Positions 34,050 through 44,577 of a DNA stretch of 64,000 bases are shown here, piece after piece. Source of the stretch: Methylibium petroleiphilum PM1 (lineage in GTDB: Bacteria; Pseudomonadota; Gammaproteobacteria; Burkholderiales; Burkholderiaceae_C); contig NC_008825.1 of the NCBI RefSeq assembly GCF_000015725.1, positions 124,001 to 188,000 on the forward strand. Direction: 5' to 3'. The notes below the pieces were generated by a model that was not told the DNA's origin, made no database searches, and saw nothing but the letters and a program-made list of their open reading frames with translations. Both the position numbers and the translations under genes were made by a program. Within the stretch, counting starts at the first letter, position 1. The number at the start of each line of letters is the position of its first letter.

Positions 34050-34675
34050 GGCCGCGTCCCCGCCCCGGAGTTGGGCGCAGAAGCCGGGTTCTCGCGCGGC
34101 GTCAGCACGCCGCGCACCCGGCCTGGCGCGGCCGCGGAGGCCGGGCCGCCGAGCACCTGGAAGACCTCGGTCACGTTGTCGTAGGAGATGGTGTTGCCGG
34201 CCACTTCGTCGGCCAGCGTGCTGCCGCGGAAGCGCCGCAGCACGGCCTGGTTCACGAGCCGCACGGTGTCGCCGCGGCCGTCGTACTCGAGGCGCTCGGC
34301 CTCGCCCTCGATGTACTCGTCGTTGCTGCCGCGCTTCTGGCGGAAGTAGGCACGCTTGTTCGGCCAGCCGGTCGCCACCGCGGACTGGTAGCCCTCGGGA
34401 CTCTGGCGCACCTCCACGCGGTCGGCGCGGATGACGATGCTGCCCTTGGTGATCTCGACGTTGCCCGACAGGATGTTCAATTGCTTGACCTCGTCGACCC
34501 GGGCCGAGTCGGCAGTGAAGGCCAGCGGCTGGGTGCGGTCAGCCTTTTCGGCGGCGAAGGCCGGCAGCAGGGCCAGCCCCAGCACCGCCAGGACGGCCCG
34601 GCAAACAGGCTGCGCCAGCAAGGTGCACCGCGATGCAGGATAGGGGGTCGGAGCGGACATGGAGGGAATCGGCAT
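34046..34675 (-). CDS. lptA: LPS transport periplasmic protein LptA
   Basis: Periplasmic bridge protein carrying LPS between LptC and LptDE; 209 residues. After a signal sequence ([19 protein letters not shown]) come the LptA/OstA beta-jellyroll repeats: [61 protein letters not shown] and [16 protein letters not shown]. The Pro/Ala-rich last 30 residues are not part of the fold. Two in-frame ATGs (34675 and 34660) can start it. The four-base overlap with lptB shows coupling. lptC, often the gene just upstream, is absent; dsbA lies there instead. Confidence 0.93.
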   Translation of the reverse strand: MPIPSMSAPTPYPASRCTLLAQPVCRAVLAVLGLALLPAFAAEKADRTQPLAFTADSARVDEVKQLNILSGNVEITKGSIVIRADRVEVRQSPEGYQSAVATGWPNKRAYFRQKRGSNDEYIEGEAERLEYDGRGDTVRLVNQAVLRRFRGSTLADEVAGNTISYDNVTEVFQVLGGPASAAAPGRVRGVLTPRENPASAPNSGAGTRP

Positions 34676-34767
34676 GAATCTTGCTGCCGATTCTAGGGTG
34701 AGTTCGACCGCTTGCCACGGCCGGCCGCCGCTCCGGCGGCCGCTGTCGCGTCGACGCCAAACGAGGG

Positions 34768-35412
34768 TCAGCCGCCCTTGCGGATCTGCGCGATCAGGTG
34801 GTCGGTGATCGCCAGCGCGCGGTCGTTGCTGCCGGCCAGCGAACCCGAGGTGTAGTAGGACCCGTTGATGCCGATCGCCGGCGTGCCGTCGATCTTGTAG
34901 CCGGCCGACAGCGCGGCGGCCTGGCGGGCCTTGGTCTGCACCGAGAACGAGTTCATCACGTCGAGGAACTTGGCCTTGTCGACGCCATTCTTCGCCACGA
35001 AGTCGCCGATCGCCTCGGGCGTGTTCAGCGGATTGCGTTCGACGTGCATCGCGGTGAAGACCTTGCGGTGCAGGGTGTCGACCAGCCCCAGGGCCTCGAT
35101 CGCGAAGTACAGCTTCTGGTGCAGCACGAACGGCACCTCGCGGAAGGCGACCGGCAGGCGCCGGAAGGTGATGTCCGGCGGCAGCTTCTTGACCCAGGTT
35201 TCGAGCATCGGCTCGAAGGCGTGGCAGTGCGGGCAGCCGTACCAGAAGAACTCCACGACCTCGAGCTTCTTCGGGTCCTGCGTCGGCTGGCGCTGCGACA
35301 GCTTCACGTAGTCCTTGCCCTCGACCGGACCGCCCTGGGCGTGGCCGAAGGCCGGCAGCAGTCCGACGCAGGTGGTGGCCAGCGACAGGGTCGTGAAGTC
35401 ACGACGGTTCAT
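34768..35412 (-). CDS. dsbA: Thiol:disulfide interchange protein DsbA
   Basis: Periplasmic thioredoxin-fold oxidase that introduces disulfide bonds; 214 residues from the ATG at 35412. The active site is C60-P-H-C63 in FFWYGCPHCHAF, with the cis-Pro loop IDGTPAIGING near the end. The signal sequence begins MNRRDFTTLSLATTCVGLLP, an Arg-Arg motif resembling Tat signals, although it may still use Sec. The frame is open upstream but the additional residues look like leader. It sits between lptA and a SPOR-domain gene on the same strand. Its partner dsbB is not in the window. Confidence 0.95.
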   Translation of the reverse strand: MNRRDFTTLSLATTCVGLLPAFGHAQGGPVEGKDYVKLSQRQPTQDPKKLEVVEFFWYGCPHCHAFEPMLETWVKKLPPDITFRRLPVAFREVPFVLHQKLYFAIEALGLVDTLHRKVFTAMHVERNPLNTPEAIGDFVAKNGVDKAKFLDVMNSFSVQTKARQAAALSAGYKIDGTPAIGINGSYYTSGSLAGSNDRALAITDHLIAQIRKGG

Positions 35413-35471
35413 GAGCATCCTTTCAGCGTTCAGACAGACGCAGCGGTGGAGTCGTCCCCACGCCGCGAAGT

Positions 35472-36104
35472 TCATTTCTGCACCCGCACCAGCGCCGACA
35501 CCATGCCGGCGCCGTCCAGCGTTTCCTTCACCTTCTCGGCCTCGGCGCGCTGCACGAACGGGCCGACGCGCACACGGTACATCGTCCGGCCCGATTGCTC
35601 GCGCTCGGTGATCTTGGACTCGAAGCCCTGGATCGCCAGCTTGGCGCGCTGGGCCTCGGCTTCCTCGGTGCGCGCGTAGGCGCCGACCTGCACGAAATAG
35701 ACAAACGCCTCGGACGCGCCGGTGGTGGACAGGTCCGGGCCGGGCCGGGCCGGGCCGCCGCCGAGGATCGCGGCCGGGTCACGGCCGTCGGGCGCCGGCC
35801 GTGCCGTGCCGGTGGCCGGACCCGAGGCCGCGGGCGCCACCGGGACACCGGCGCCGGAGGCGGCTGGCGCCGGCTTCTTGCCATGCAGCGGCGTGTTGGG
35901 ATCCCAGTTGCGGTTGCGTTCGGCCTCGGCCGCGTCCTGCTCCGCGGTGCGCTGCGGGACCTTGTTGATGAACGGGATCGGCACCTTGGTAACGTACAGC
36001 GCAACGCCCAGCGCCAGCGCCAGGCCGATCAGCAGGCCGGCGATCAGGCCGACGATGAAGCCACCGTGCTGCGACGAGCGACGAGAGAAGGGGAAGAAGG
36101 GCAT
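35472..36104 (-). CDS. SPOR domain protein, FtsN-like
   Basis: Bitopic inner-membrane protein of 210 residues starting at the ATG at 36104 (MPFFPFSRRSSQHGG). It has one membrane segment at about 18-42 (FIVGLIAGLLIGLALALGVALYV), then a Pro/Ala/Gly-rich periplasmic linker, and a C-terminal SPOR domain at about 135-210 (FVYFVQVGAYARTEEAEAQRA, MYRVRVGPFVQRAEAEKVK). SPOR domains bind denuded septal peptidoglycan, so a cell-division role like that of FtsN is likely. It begins only 12 nt after the argS stop and is probably transcribed with it. It is shorter than enterobacterial FtsN, so the name is kept general. Confidence 0.88.
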   Translation of the reverse strand: MPFFPFSRRSSQHGGFIVGLIAGLLIGLALALGVALYVTKVPIPFINKVPQRTAEQDAAEAERNRNWDPNTPLHGKKPAPAASGAGVPVAPAASGPATGTARPAPDGRDPAAILGGGPARPGPDLSTTGASEAFVYFVQVGAYARTEEAEAQRAKLAIQGFESKITEREQSGRTMYRVRVGPFVQRAEAEKVKETLDGAGMVSALVRVQK

Positions 36105-36115
36105 GGCAGCTCCGG

Positions 36116-37801
36116 TCACATCCTGTCGGGGGCGCTGACGCCGAGCACCGCCAGGCCGTTGCGCAGCACCTGCGCGGTGGCGGCGAGCAGCGCCAGCCGC
36201 GCGCGGCTCAGCGCCGGGTCGTCGGTGAGAAAGCGCTCGGCCGCGTAATAGCTGTGGAAGGCGCCCGCCAGGTCGCGCAGGTAGAACGCCACGTCGTGCG
36301 GCGCCAGGCTCTCGGCGGCGCCGCTCAGCATCACCGGGTAGGCGGCCAGCTTGAGCATCAGTGCGGCCTCGGTGGGGGCCACCAGCCGCGCGAGATCGGC
36401 CTGGGCCAGCGTGGCCGGGTCGCCGGCCTGCTGCTCGCGCCACTGCACGATGACCGAGCAGATGCGCGCATGCGCGTACTGCACGTAGTAGACCGGGTTC
36501 TCGTCGTTCTTCTTCAGCGCCAGGTCGACGTCGAACACGAACTCGGTGTCGGCCTTGCGGCTGATCAGGAAGAAGCGCACCGCGTCCTTGCCGGTCCAGT
36601 CGATCAGGTCCCGCAGCGTCACGTAGCTGCCGGCGCGCTTGGAGATCTTGACCTCCTCGCCGCCGCGCATCACGGTGACCATCTTGTGCAGCACGTAGTC
36701 GGGGTAGCCCGCGGGAATGCCCACGTCGGCGGCCTGCAGCCCGGCGCGCACCCGCGCGATGGTGCCGTGGTGGTCGCTGCCCTGGATGTTGATGACCTTG
36801 TGGTAGCCGCGTTCCCACTTGTTGACGTGGTAGGCCACGTCGGGCACGAAGTAGGTGTAGCTGCCGTCGGACTTCTTCATGACGCGATCCTTGTCGTCGC
36901 CATAGTCCGTGGTGCGCAGCCACAGTGCGCCGCCGTCCTCGAAGGTCTTGCCGGCCGCGACCAGCTTGCCCACCGTGGCCTCGACGCGGCCGGTGGCGTA
37001 GAGGCTGGATTCGAGGAAGTAGTGGTCGAACCGGACGCCGAAGGCCTGCAGGTCGAGATCCTGCTCGTGGCGCAGGTAGGCCACGGCGAACTGGCGGATG
37101 CCGTCCAGGTCGGCGGGGTCGCCGGAAGCGGTGAACTCGCGGTCGTCGGCCTTGACGGTCTTGCGGGCCAGGAAGTCGGCGGCGATGTCGGCGATGTAGT
37201 CGCCGTTGTAGGCGCTCTCCGGCCAGCCCGCGTCACCCGGCTTCAGGCCCTGGAGGCGGGCCTGGGTCGACGCGGCGAGCGTGCCGATCTGCACGCCGGC
37301 GTCGTTGTAATAGAACTCGCGCGTGACCTGCCAGCCCTGCGTCTCGAACAGTTTGCAGATCGCATCGCCGAGCGCCGCCTGGCGGCCATGGCCCACGTGC
37401 AGCGGGCCGGTAGGGTTGGCGGAGACGAACTCGACCAGCGCCCGCTCGCTCGTGGCCGGCTGGCGGCCGAAATCGGTGCCGCTCGCCAGCACCTCGGCGA
37501 CGATCTGCTGCTTGGTGGTGTCCTTGAGCCGCAGGTTGATGAAGCCGGGGCCGGCGATCTCGAGCGCCGCGACCCAGCGCTGCACCGCTTCACGGCGCTG
37601 CAGTGCGTCGATCAGGGCCTGGGCCAGCTCGCGCGGATTGCGCTTGAGCGGCTTGGCGAGCTGCATCGCCGAGGTGATGGCGAGGTCGCCGTGGGCGGCC
37701 TGTTTCGGACTCTCGAAGGCGGCAATCGGGGGCTGCTCGGGCGCCAGTTCGGCGAGGGCATCGCCGAGGGCCACCAGGAGCTCTTGCTGGGCACGGATCA
37801 T
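36116..37801 (-). CDS. argS: Arginyl-tRNA synthetase
   Basis: Class I aminoacyl-tRNA synthetase charging tRNA-Arg; 561 residues, the expected length. The N-terminal additional domain ([25 protein letters not shown]) is followed by the HIGH motif in [21 protein letters not shown], the KMSK-like [16 protein letters not shown], and the C-terminal anticodon-binding domain with [17 protein letters not shown]. Start ATG at 37801. The SPOR-domain gene follows closely, an arrangement common in beta-proteobacteria. Confidence 0.97.
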   Translation of the reverse strand: MIRAQQELLVALGDALAELAPEQPPIAAFESPKQAAHGDLAITSAMQLAKPLKRNPRELAQALIDALQRREAVQRWVAALEIAGPGFINLRLKDTTKQQIVAEVLASGTDFGRQPATSERALVEFVSANPTGPLHVGHGRQAALGDAICKLFETQGWQVTREFYYNDAGVQIGTLAASTQARLQGLKPGDAGWPESAYNGDYIADIAADFLARKTVKADDREFTASGDPADLDGIRQFAVAYLRHEQDLDLQAFGVRFDHYFLESSLYATGRVEATVGKLVAAGKTFEDGGALWLRTTDYGDDKDRVMKKSDGSYTYFVPDVAYHVNKWERGYHKVINIQGSDHHGTIARVRAGLQAADVGIPAGYPDYVLHKMVTVMRGGEEVKISKRAGSYVTLRDLIDWTGKDAVRFFLISRKADTEFVFDVDLALKKNDENPVYYVQYAHARICSVIVQWREQQAGDPATLAQADLARLVAPTEAALMLKLAAYPVMLSGAAESLAPHDVAFYLRDLAGAFHSYYAAERFLTDDPALSRARLALLAATAQVLRNGLAVLGVSAPDRM

Positions 37802-37931
37802 CGCCGGATTCTAGGGGCGGGGTCGGCACGCGATCGATGGGCAGTCCTTCACGGCGGGCGGGCCGGCGAGCGTGGCATCCCCGTCCCTGACATCAGGGCG
37901 GTGGAATGATGCGGCCACACTTGCCTCCGCC

Positions 37932-39275
37932 ATGAGTCCATCCCCCGCTTCCTCCGACGTCCTGCCCGAACGCATCGGCAAATACCGTGTGCTGCGCAAA
38001 CTCGGCGAGGGCGCGACCAGCGAGGTCTTCCTGTGCCGGGACGACTTCAACGAGCGCGATGTCGCCGTCAAGCGCGTGCGCGCCAGTGCGCTGGCCGACG
38101 TGAGCGATGGCGCGCTGCACGCGCGCTTCTTCGCGGCCGAGGCGGCGCTGGTCGGGCGGTTGCAGCACCCCAATGTCGTGCAGATCTTCGACGCGGTGCC
38201 CGACCCGACCGAGCCCTACGTGGTCATGGAGCACGTGGCGGGCACCACGCTGCGGCCGTTCTGTCGCGCCGACCAGCTGCTGCCGCTGGACCAGGTGGTG
38301 GAAATCGGCTTCAAGTGCGCGATGGCGCTGGGCTATGTGTCGCGCCAGGGCCTGATCCACCGCGACGTGAAGCCGGCCAACCTGCTGGCCAGCACGAATG
38401 CGAACGGCGACATCGTCGACGTGAAGGTCAGCGATTTCGGCAGCGTGCTCAACCTGCAGGCCGACACGACCCAGGTGTTCCGGGTCGGCTCGCTGGCCTA
38501 CATGTCGCCCGAGCAGCTCGATGGCGGCACGCTCGACGCCCGTGCCGATGTCTACTCGCTCGGTGCGGTGCTCTACCACCTGATCGCCGGCCGCCCGCCG
38601 TTCGACGCGAGCGCGCAGTCGGTGCTGATGGCGCAGATCTACAGCGCCCAGCCCGCCTCGCTGTGCGGCCTGCGCGGCGGGGTCGAGCCGGCGCTCGACG
38701 CAGTGATCCAGCGTGCGCTCGCCAAGCGCGCCGACGACCGCTACGCGGACTGGGACGAGTTCGCCCAGGCGCTGTCGGCGCTGGTGGCCAACCGCCAGGT
38801 GCCGCGCGGCCAGGTCCAGGGCGTGCTCGACTCGGAGCGCTTCACGCTGCTGCGCGCGCTCGAGTTCTTCAGCCAGTTCGGCGACGTCGAGCTGTGGGAG
38901 GTGGTGCACCGCTGCGCCTGGCAGCGCTATCCGCTGGGCCACCTGATCTACCGCCGTGGCGAGGAGGGCAACACCTTCCACATCATCGCGGAGGGGGCGG
39001 TCGACGTGTACCGCGACAGCCAGCGCGTGGCGCACCTCGGCGCGGGCACCTCGGTCGGCGAGATGGCCTACCTGGCGCCCAACCCCGAGCTGCGCCGCCA
39101 CAGCACCGACGTGACGGTGGTCGCGCCGGCCACGATGATCTCCTTCACGCCGGACTCGATGGCGCGGCTCAGTCCCGGCTGCCGCCACCTGTTCGACGAG
39201 GCCTTCATCCGCGTGCTGGTGCGCCGCCTGCACGTGGCCCACGAGGCGCTGGCGCATCCGCGACGGATCGCCTGA
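37932..39275 (+). CDS. Ser/Thr protein kinase fused to a cyclic-nucleotide-binding domain
   Basis: Soluble protein of 447 residues from the ATG at 37932. The kinase domain (about 20-290) keeps all key residues: glycine loop LGEGATSEVF, K47 in VAVKRV, catalytic D145 in HRDVKPANLL, D168 of DFG, and VGSLAYMSPEQL. After a helical linker, a cNMP-binding domain at about 320-430 has GHLIYRRGEEGNTFHIIAEGAV and LGAGTSVGEMAYLAP (the phosphate-binding cassette region, but without the usual Arg that pairs with the cyclic phosphate at the GE(LIV)A...R position being obvious). There is no membrane segment. The ligand, target and pathway are unknown; neighbours are not informative. Confidence 0.88.
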   Translation: MSPSPASSDVLPERIGKYRVLRKLGEGATSEVFLCRDDFNERDVAVKRVRASALADVSDGALHARFFAAEAALVGRLQHPNVVQIFDAVPDPTEPYVVMEHVAGTTLRPFCRADQLLPLDQVVEIGFKCAMALGYVSRQGLIHRDVKPANLLASTNANGDIVDVKVSDFGSVLNLQADTTQVFRVGSLAYMSPEQLDGGTLDARADVYSLGAVLYHLIAGRPPFDASAQSVLMAQIYSAQPASLCGLRGGVEPALDAVIQRALAKRADDRYADWDEFAQALSALVANRQVPRGQVQGVLDSERFTLLRALEFFSQFGDVELWEVVHRCAWQRYPLGHLIYRRGEEGNTFHIIAEGAVDVYRDSQRVAHLGAGTSVGEMAYLAPNPELRRHSTDVTVVAPATMISFTPDSMARLSPGCRHLFDEAFIRVLVRRLHVAHEALAHPRRIA

Positions 39276-39420
39276 CCACGCGCCCAGCCTGACAGCCAGC
39301 CATCGGCGTCAACGCCGGTCGCGCGCCGCCGTTCAGGCGCTTGTGGTGTGCACGGGGGCCATGCTTCAATGGCTGCGGCGGTGCCCGCCGCATGCCCCGA
39401 CCCCAAGCGAAGGAGATCCG

Positions 39421-39708
39421 ATGAAGAAGCTGATCAACGCTGCGGCCCTGTGTGCGGCCGCCTTCGTGCTGCCCGCCCATGCCGCCGATGCGGCGGCGTC
39501 CGCGCCGACCGCGCAGCAGACCAAGATGTCCACCTGCAACAAGGACGCCGGCGAGATGAAGGGCGACGAGCGCAAGGCCTTCATGAAGAAGTGCCTGTCC
39601 GCCAAGCCCGCCACCCAGCAGGACAAGATGAAGAGCTGCAACAAGGACGCCGGCGAGATGAAGGGTGACGAGCGCAAGGCCTTCATGAAGGAGTGCCTCA
39701 GCAAGTAG
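39421..39708 (+). CDS. psiF: PsiF repeat family small periplasmic protein
   Basis: Small secreted protein of 95 residues: signal peptide MKKLINAAALCAAAFVLPAHA, then two PsiF repeats of 34 residues (core CNKDAGEMKGDERKAFMK) that differ at only a few positions. PsiF was described in E. coli as phosphate-starvation inducible; its role is unknown. Each repeat has two Cys residues that could form a disulfide. The ATG at 39421 has a GGAG ribosome site. It converges with the DUF3047 gene. No Pho box was recognised upstream. Confidence 0.88.
   Translation: MKKLINAAALCAAAFVLPAHAADAAASAPTAQQTKMSTCNKDAGEMKGDERKAFMKKCLSAKPATQQDKMKSCNKDAGEMKGDERKAFMKECLSK
39535..39690 (+). repeat. Internal direct repeat in psiF
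   Basis: Positions 39535-39588 and 39637-39690 are 54-nt copies identical except for one third-position change (GGC/GGT), offset by 102 nt or 34 codons. The high DNA identity points to recent duplication or gene conversion of the repeat unit. Confidence 0.9.
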
Positions 39709-39738
39709 CCGCCGCTGCGCGACGGCCACCGCCCCGGC

Positions 39739-40968
39739 TCAGTACACCTCGAGCCGACGTGCGCCGTCCTGCAGCACGATCTGCCCGAACTCGCTGAGGC
39801 CTTCGCCGTGGCCGAACAGGCTCACGCCGATCAGCCACACGCGCGTCACGCGCGCCGGGACCCGGTCGCCGATCGCCCGGCGATAGAGCGCGTGCAGGTT
39901 GACCGATTCCTCGACCCAGCGGCCCAGATCGGCGGTGCCTGAGCGCGTGACCACGTGGGTCTCGCGGTCCTTCCAGGCCGGCAGCGGGCAGGCGAAGATC
40001 TCGCCCACCGGCAGGCTGTGGCTCCACAGGAAGGTGAGGTCGCGGCCGTCGTCGAACTCCACCGCGATGCTCATGTAATCGTGCGTCGGCACCTGGTTCT
40101 CGGGCGCCCGGGCCGGCAGTCGCTCCGCCTTCCAGCGCCAGCGCAGCACGGTGTCGGGCGTCAGGTCGAAGGGGGTGTCCTTCTGCAGGATGCCGACATC
40201 GTCGCGGGTGTGCAGCCGGATCGCGCGGGGCGGGTGGCCGGGGCCGGTGGGGTGTTCGACCTCGGTGAAGATCTCGGCCGGGCCGAGTTCCCACAGGTAG
40301 TGCCAGTCGTCCGGTGGCGGTGTGGTGCCGCCGCCCAGGCGCTGGACTTCGGCCGCGGCCAGGGGCCCCACCACCGTGGGCAGCGCGGCGAGCCGCTGCA
40401 GTTCGGACCCGATGTGCACGCCGGCGCGCCATTGCAGCAGCGCGACGCTGACGCCGCCGCCGGCATCCGGGTTGGCGGCGGCCGGTTCGCCCGCGTAGCG
40501 GCCGGTCTCGTCGAGCCAGCGCAGTCCCGGATAGAGCTTGAGCTGCAGCGTGCCGGCACGGTCGGCGGTCACGGTGTCGGTCGCGCGCTCACCGCGGAAG
40601 ATCGGGCCCTGGTCACCGATGCGGCTCCAGACGGCCATCGGGGCGTCGAGCGACAGCGCGTAGGCGCGTGACCACCACACCCGCCCGCTCTTCAACAGCG
40701 TGACGCGGTCGCCGGGCAGCAGCGCGAGGCCGGTGTCCAGCCAGGGCCCGACATCGCCGCTCAGGTGCAGCACCTTGAGCCCCACGATCGCCTGCCCGGC
40801 CTGGGGTGCGACGGCCTGTCGCACCGCCGTCTCGAAGGCGCCGTGGTCGACCGCGGACGGTGGGGGCGGTGCGGCCGTGGCCGTCGCGGCCACGGCCGCG
40901 GCGATGCCGGCGGCCCACAGCGCGAGGGCGAGGAGGGAACGTCGTGCCGCCGGGAGCGGGAGTGTCAT
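39739..40968 (-). CDS. Exported DUF3047 domain protein
   Basis: Protein of 409 residues with a signal peptide (RRSLLALALWAAGIAAAVAATA). Residues 60-230 form a region with GLKVLHLSGDVGPWLDTGLALL and KSGRVWWSRAYALSLDAPMAVW that resembles a lectin-like or jelly-roll module. The C-terminal 190 residues match DUF3047: LTPDTVLRWRWKAERLP, THDYMSIAVEFDDGRDLTFLWS, THVVTRSG and RVTRVWLIGVS. No function is known for DUF3047, but the fold and export suggest carbohydrate or ligand binding in the periplasm. It is convergent with psiF. Start ATG at 40968; a Gln-rich upstream region is absent. Confidence 0.8.
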   Translation of the reverse strand: MTLPLPAARRSLLALALWAAGIAAAVAATATAAPPPPSAVDHGAFETAVRQAVAPQAGQAIVGLKVLHLSGDVGPWLDTGLALLPGDRVTLLKSGRVWWSRAYALSLDAPMAVWSRIGDQGPIFRGERATDTVTADRAGTLQLKLYPGLRWLDETGRYAGEPAAANPDAGGGVSVALLQWRAGVHIGSELQRLAALPTVVGPLAAAEVQRLGGGTTPPPDDWHYLWELGPAEIFTEVEHPTGPGHPPRAIRLHTRDDVGILQKDTPFDLTPDTVLRWRWKAERLPARAPENQVPTHDYMSIAVEFDDGRDLTFLWSHSLPVGEIFACPLPAWKDRETHVVTRSGTADLGRWVEESVNLHALYRRAIGDRVPARVTRVWLIGVSLFGHGEGLSEFGQIVLQDGARRLEVY

Positions 40969-41117
40969 GAGGCAGTCTCCTGTAGGGATCGTCGCGGCGC
41001 CGCGCTGCGGCAGGCCGGCCCGGCGCGATGCCGGGCGACGTCACCTTAGGAGCCAGGGGCCGGTCGCCGCAGAGCAGATTGCCCGCGGCGGGCCGGGAAG
41101 ATCGCCCCCGGTGCGAT

Positions 41118-42032
41118 TCAGGGCATCGCGGGCGACCAGTAGGTCGAATCGCCGTAGGTGTGCTTCAGGAAATCGATCCACAGCCGCACGCGCAGCGGCA
41201 GGTGCTTGCGCTGCGGGAACACCGCGTAGATGCCGTTCGGCGGCGCCGCGAAGTCGTCGAGCAGCGTGACCAGCGCGCCGCTGGCCACCTCCTGCTCCAC
41301 CTCCCAGGTGCTGCGCCAGGCGATGCCGTGGCCGGCGAGGCACCAGTCGTGCAGCACCTGGCCGTCGGAGCAGTCGTAGCGGCCGCTCGGCCGCAGGTGC
41401 GTCAGTTCGCCGTCGACGCTGAACGCCCAGCCGCGCGCCTGGCTGGCGTTCGAACTCAGCGTGAGGCACTGGTGGCGGCCCAGTTCGCCGGGATGCTGCG
41501 GCGTGCCGGCGCGCTGCAGGTAGGCCGGGGCCGCCACGCACAGGCGGCGGTTGTCGGCCAGCCGCAGGCTGACCAGGCTGGAGTCGGGCAGGTCGCCGAC
41601 CCGCACCGCGCAGTCGTAGCCCTCGTTGACGATGTCGACCACCCGGTCGCTGAGGTTCAGCGACACCGACACGTCGCGGTGCGCCTCGGCGAAGCGCGGC
41701 ACCAGCGGCGCCACGTGGCGCCGGCCGAAGCCGGCTGGTGCGGTGAGGCGCAGGTGGCCACTGGCCTTCACGCCGCCGGCGCTGACGCTGGCCTCGGCAT
41801 TGGCCAGATCGGTCAGCAGGCGCTGGGCGTCCTCGAGGAAGGCGCTGCCTTCGTGCGTCAGCGTGATGCGCCGGGTGGTGCGCACCAGGAGCTTCACCCC
41901 CAGGCGCTCTTCCAGTGCATCGATGCGGCGGCCGATCACGGCCGGAGCCACGCCCTCGGCGCCAGCGGCGGCGGTCAGGCTGCCCTTGGTGGCGACGGCG
42001 GCGAAGGATTCGATCTGCTTGAGGCGATCCAT
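41118..42032 (-). CDS. LysR-type regulator divergent from the HAD-aceB genes
   Basis: LysR-family factor of 304 residues, start at the ATG at 42032 (MDRLKQIESFAAVATKGSLTAA) in preference to one at 42041. The helix-turn-helix spans GSLTAAAGAEGVAPAVIGRRIDALEERLG; the effector half has HLRLTAPAGFGRRHVAPLVPRFAE and the CrgA-like YDCAVRVGDLPDSSLVSLRL. It is divergent from the dehalogenase-malate synthase genes across a 109-nt gap holding a perfect palindrome, so it probably regulates them and itself. The effector molecule is unknown. Confidence 0.88.
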   Translation of the reverse strand: MDRLKQIESFAAVATKGSLTAAAGAEGVAPAVIGRRIDALEERLGVKLLVRTTRRITLTHEGSAFLEDAQRLLTDLANAEASVSAGGVKASGHLRLTAPAGFGRRHVAPLVPRFAEAHRDVSVSLNLSDRVVDIVNEGYDCAVRVGDLPDSSLVSLRLADNRRLCVAAPAYLQRAGTPQHPGELGRHQCLTLSSNASQARGWAFSVDGELTHLRPSGRYDCSDGQVLHDWCLAGHGIAWRSTWEVEQEVASGALVTLLDDFAAPPNGIYAVFPQRKHLPLRVRLWIDFLKHTYGDSTYWSPAMP

Positions 42033-42062
42033 GGCGGGCAAATGGGGCGGATTCGGGGCAGA

Positions 42063-42080
42063 TTACTGATGCTTCAGTAA
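42063..42080. promoter_or_regulatory. Palindromic LysR operator candidate
   Basis: TTACTGA (42063-42069) and TCAGTAA (42074-42080) form a perfect 7-bp inverted repeat with a 4-nt spacer, 31 nt from the regulator start and 62 nt from the dehalogenase start. Size, symmetry and position fit a LysR-type autoregulatory site. Confidence 0.6.
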
Positions 42081-42141
42081 AAGATCAAGCGCAAATCGGT
42101 CGCTAAATGCGCACTCAGGTTCGTAATAAAGTGGCCTCTCG

Positions 42142-42852
42142 ATGAAGTCACCCAAGCCGTCCCTCTCCGTCCAAGCCGTGCTGTTCGACGCGTACGGCAC
42201 GCTGTTCGACGTCTACAGCGTCGGTACGCTGGCCGAGCAGCTGTTTCCCGGCCAGGGCGAGGCGCTGGCGGTGCTGTGGCGTGACAAGCAGATCGAGTAC
42301 ACGCGCCTGGTGTCGATGAGCCAGCGCTACCGGCCGTTCTGGGAGCTCACGCGCGCGGGGCTGCGCTACGCCTGCGCGCGGCTGCAGCTCGACCTGACGC
42401 CGGAGCGCGAGACCCAGTTGCTCAACCAGTACCGCCACCTCGGTGCCTTTCCCGAGAACAAGGCGGTGCTGACGGCGCTGAAGGCGCGCGGCGTGACCAC
42501 CGGCATCCTCAGCAACGGCGACCCCGAGATGCTGGGCATCGCGGTGCGCAGCGCCGGCTACGTGGACGACAAGGGCCAGGGCCTGCTCGACCACGTGCTC
42601 AGCGTCGAGAGCGTGCAGCGCTTCAAGACCGACCCGGCCGCCTATGCGCTGGGCCCGCAGGCGCTGGGCATTCCGGCCCGGCAGATCCTGTTCGTTTCCA
42701 GCAACGGCTGGGACGCGATCGGCGCGACTTGGTACGGTTACTGCACGCTGTGGGTGAACCGCTTCAAGCTGCCGCTCGAGGCCCTCGACACCGAGCCGAC
42801 GCGCACCGGCAGCAGCCTGCGCGACGTGCTCGACTTCTTTCCCAAGACCTGA
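42142..42852 (+). CDS. (S)-2-haloacid dehalogenase (HAD type II)
   Basis: Cytoplasmic HAD-superfamily hydrolase of 236 residues. Nucleophile D16 lies in VLFDAYGTLFDVYSV; SNG in GILSNGDPEM, the Lys of RFKTDPAAYAL and the SSNGWDAIGATWYG stretch are all characteristic of L-2-haloacid dehalogenases, as is the Arg-rich substrate loop RLVSMSQRYRPFWELT. The enzyme releases halide from short 2-haloacids; from monohaloacetate the product would be glycolate, which feeds glyoxylate. The malate synthase gene 25 nt downstream would use that glyoxylate. The same neighbourhood is common in related bacteria, so the physiological substrate may not be halogenated. Confidence 0.9.
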   Translation: MKSPKPSLSVQAVLFDAYGTLFDVYSVGTLAEQLFPGQGEALAVLWRDKQIEYTRLVSMSQRYRPFWELTRAGLRYACARLQLDLTPERETQLLNQYRHLGAFPENKAVLTALKARGVTTGILSNGDPEMLGIAVRSAGYVDDKGQGLLDHVLSVESVQRFKTDPAAYALGPQALGIPARQILFVSSNGWDAIGATWYGYCTLWVNRFKLPLEALDTEPTRTGSSLRDVLDFFPKT

Positions 42853-42877
42853 AACTCCCTGTCCCTAGGAGCTGACC

Positions 42878-44464
<1,587 letters not shown>

Positions 44465-44477
44465 TCGAGGCCGTGAA

Positions 44478-44502
44478 GGACGGGCTGCGGGGCAGCCCGT
44501 CC
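44478..44502 (+). terminator. Hairpin after malate synthase gene
   Basis: A perfect 11-bp stem, GGACGGGCTGC (44478-44488) with GCAGCCCGTCC (44492-44502), closes a GGG loop 14 nt after the aceB stop. There is no T run, so it may act with Rho or protect the message end. Confidence 0.6.
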
Positions 44503-44577
44503 CCGCCGTGCACCGCGACGCGGCGCGCCGCGGTGCGCACGGTTCGTGCATGAGTGCGGGTTGACACCGAGTCGACC

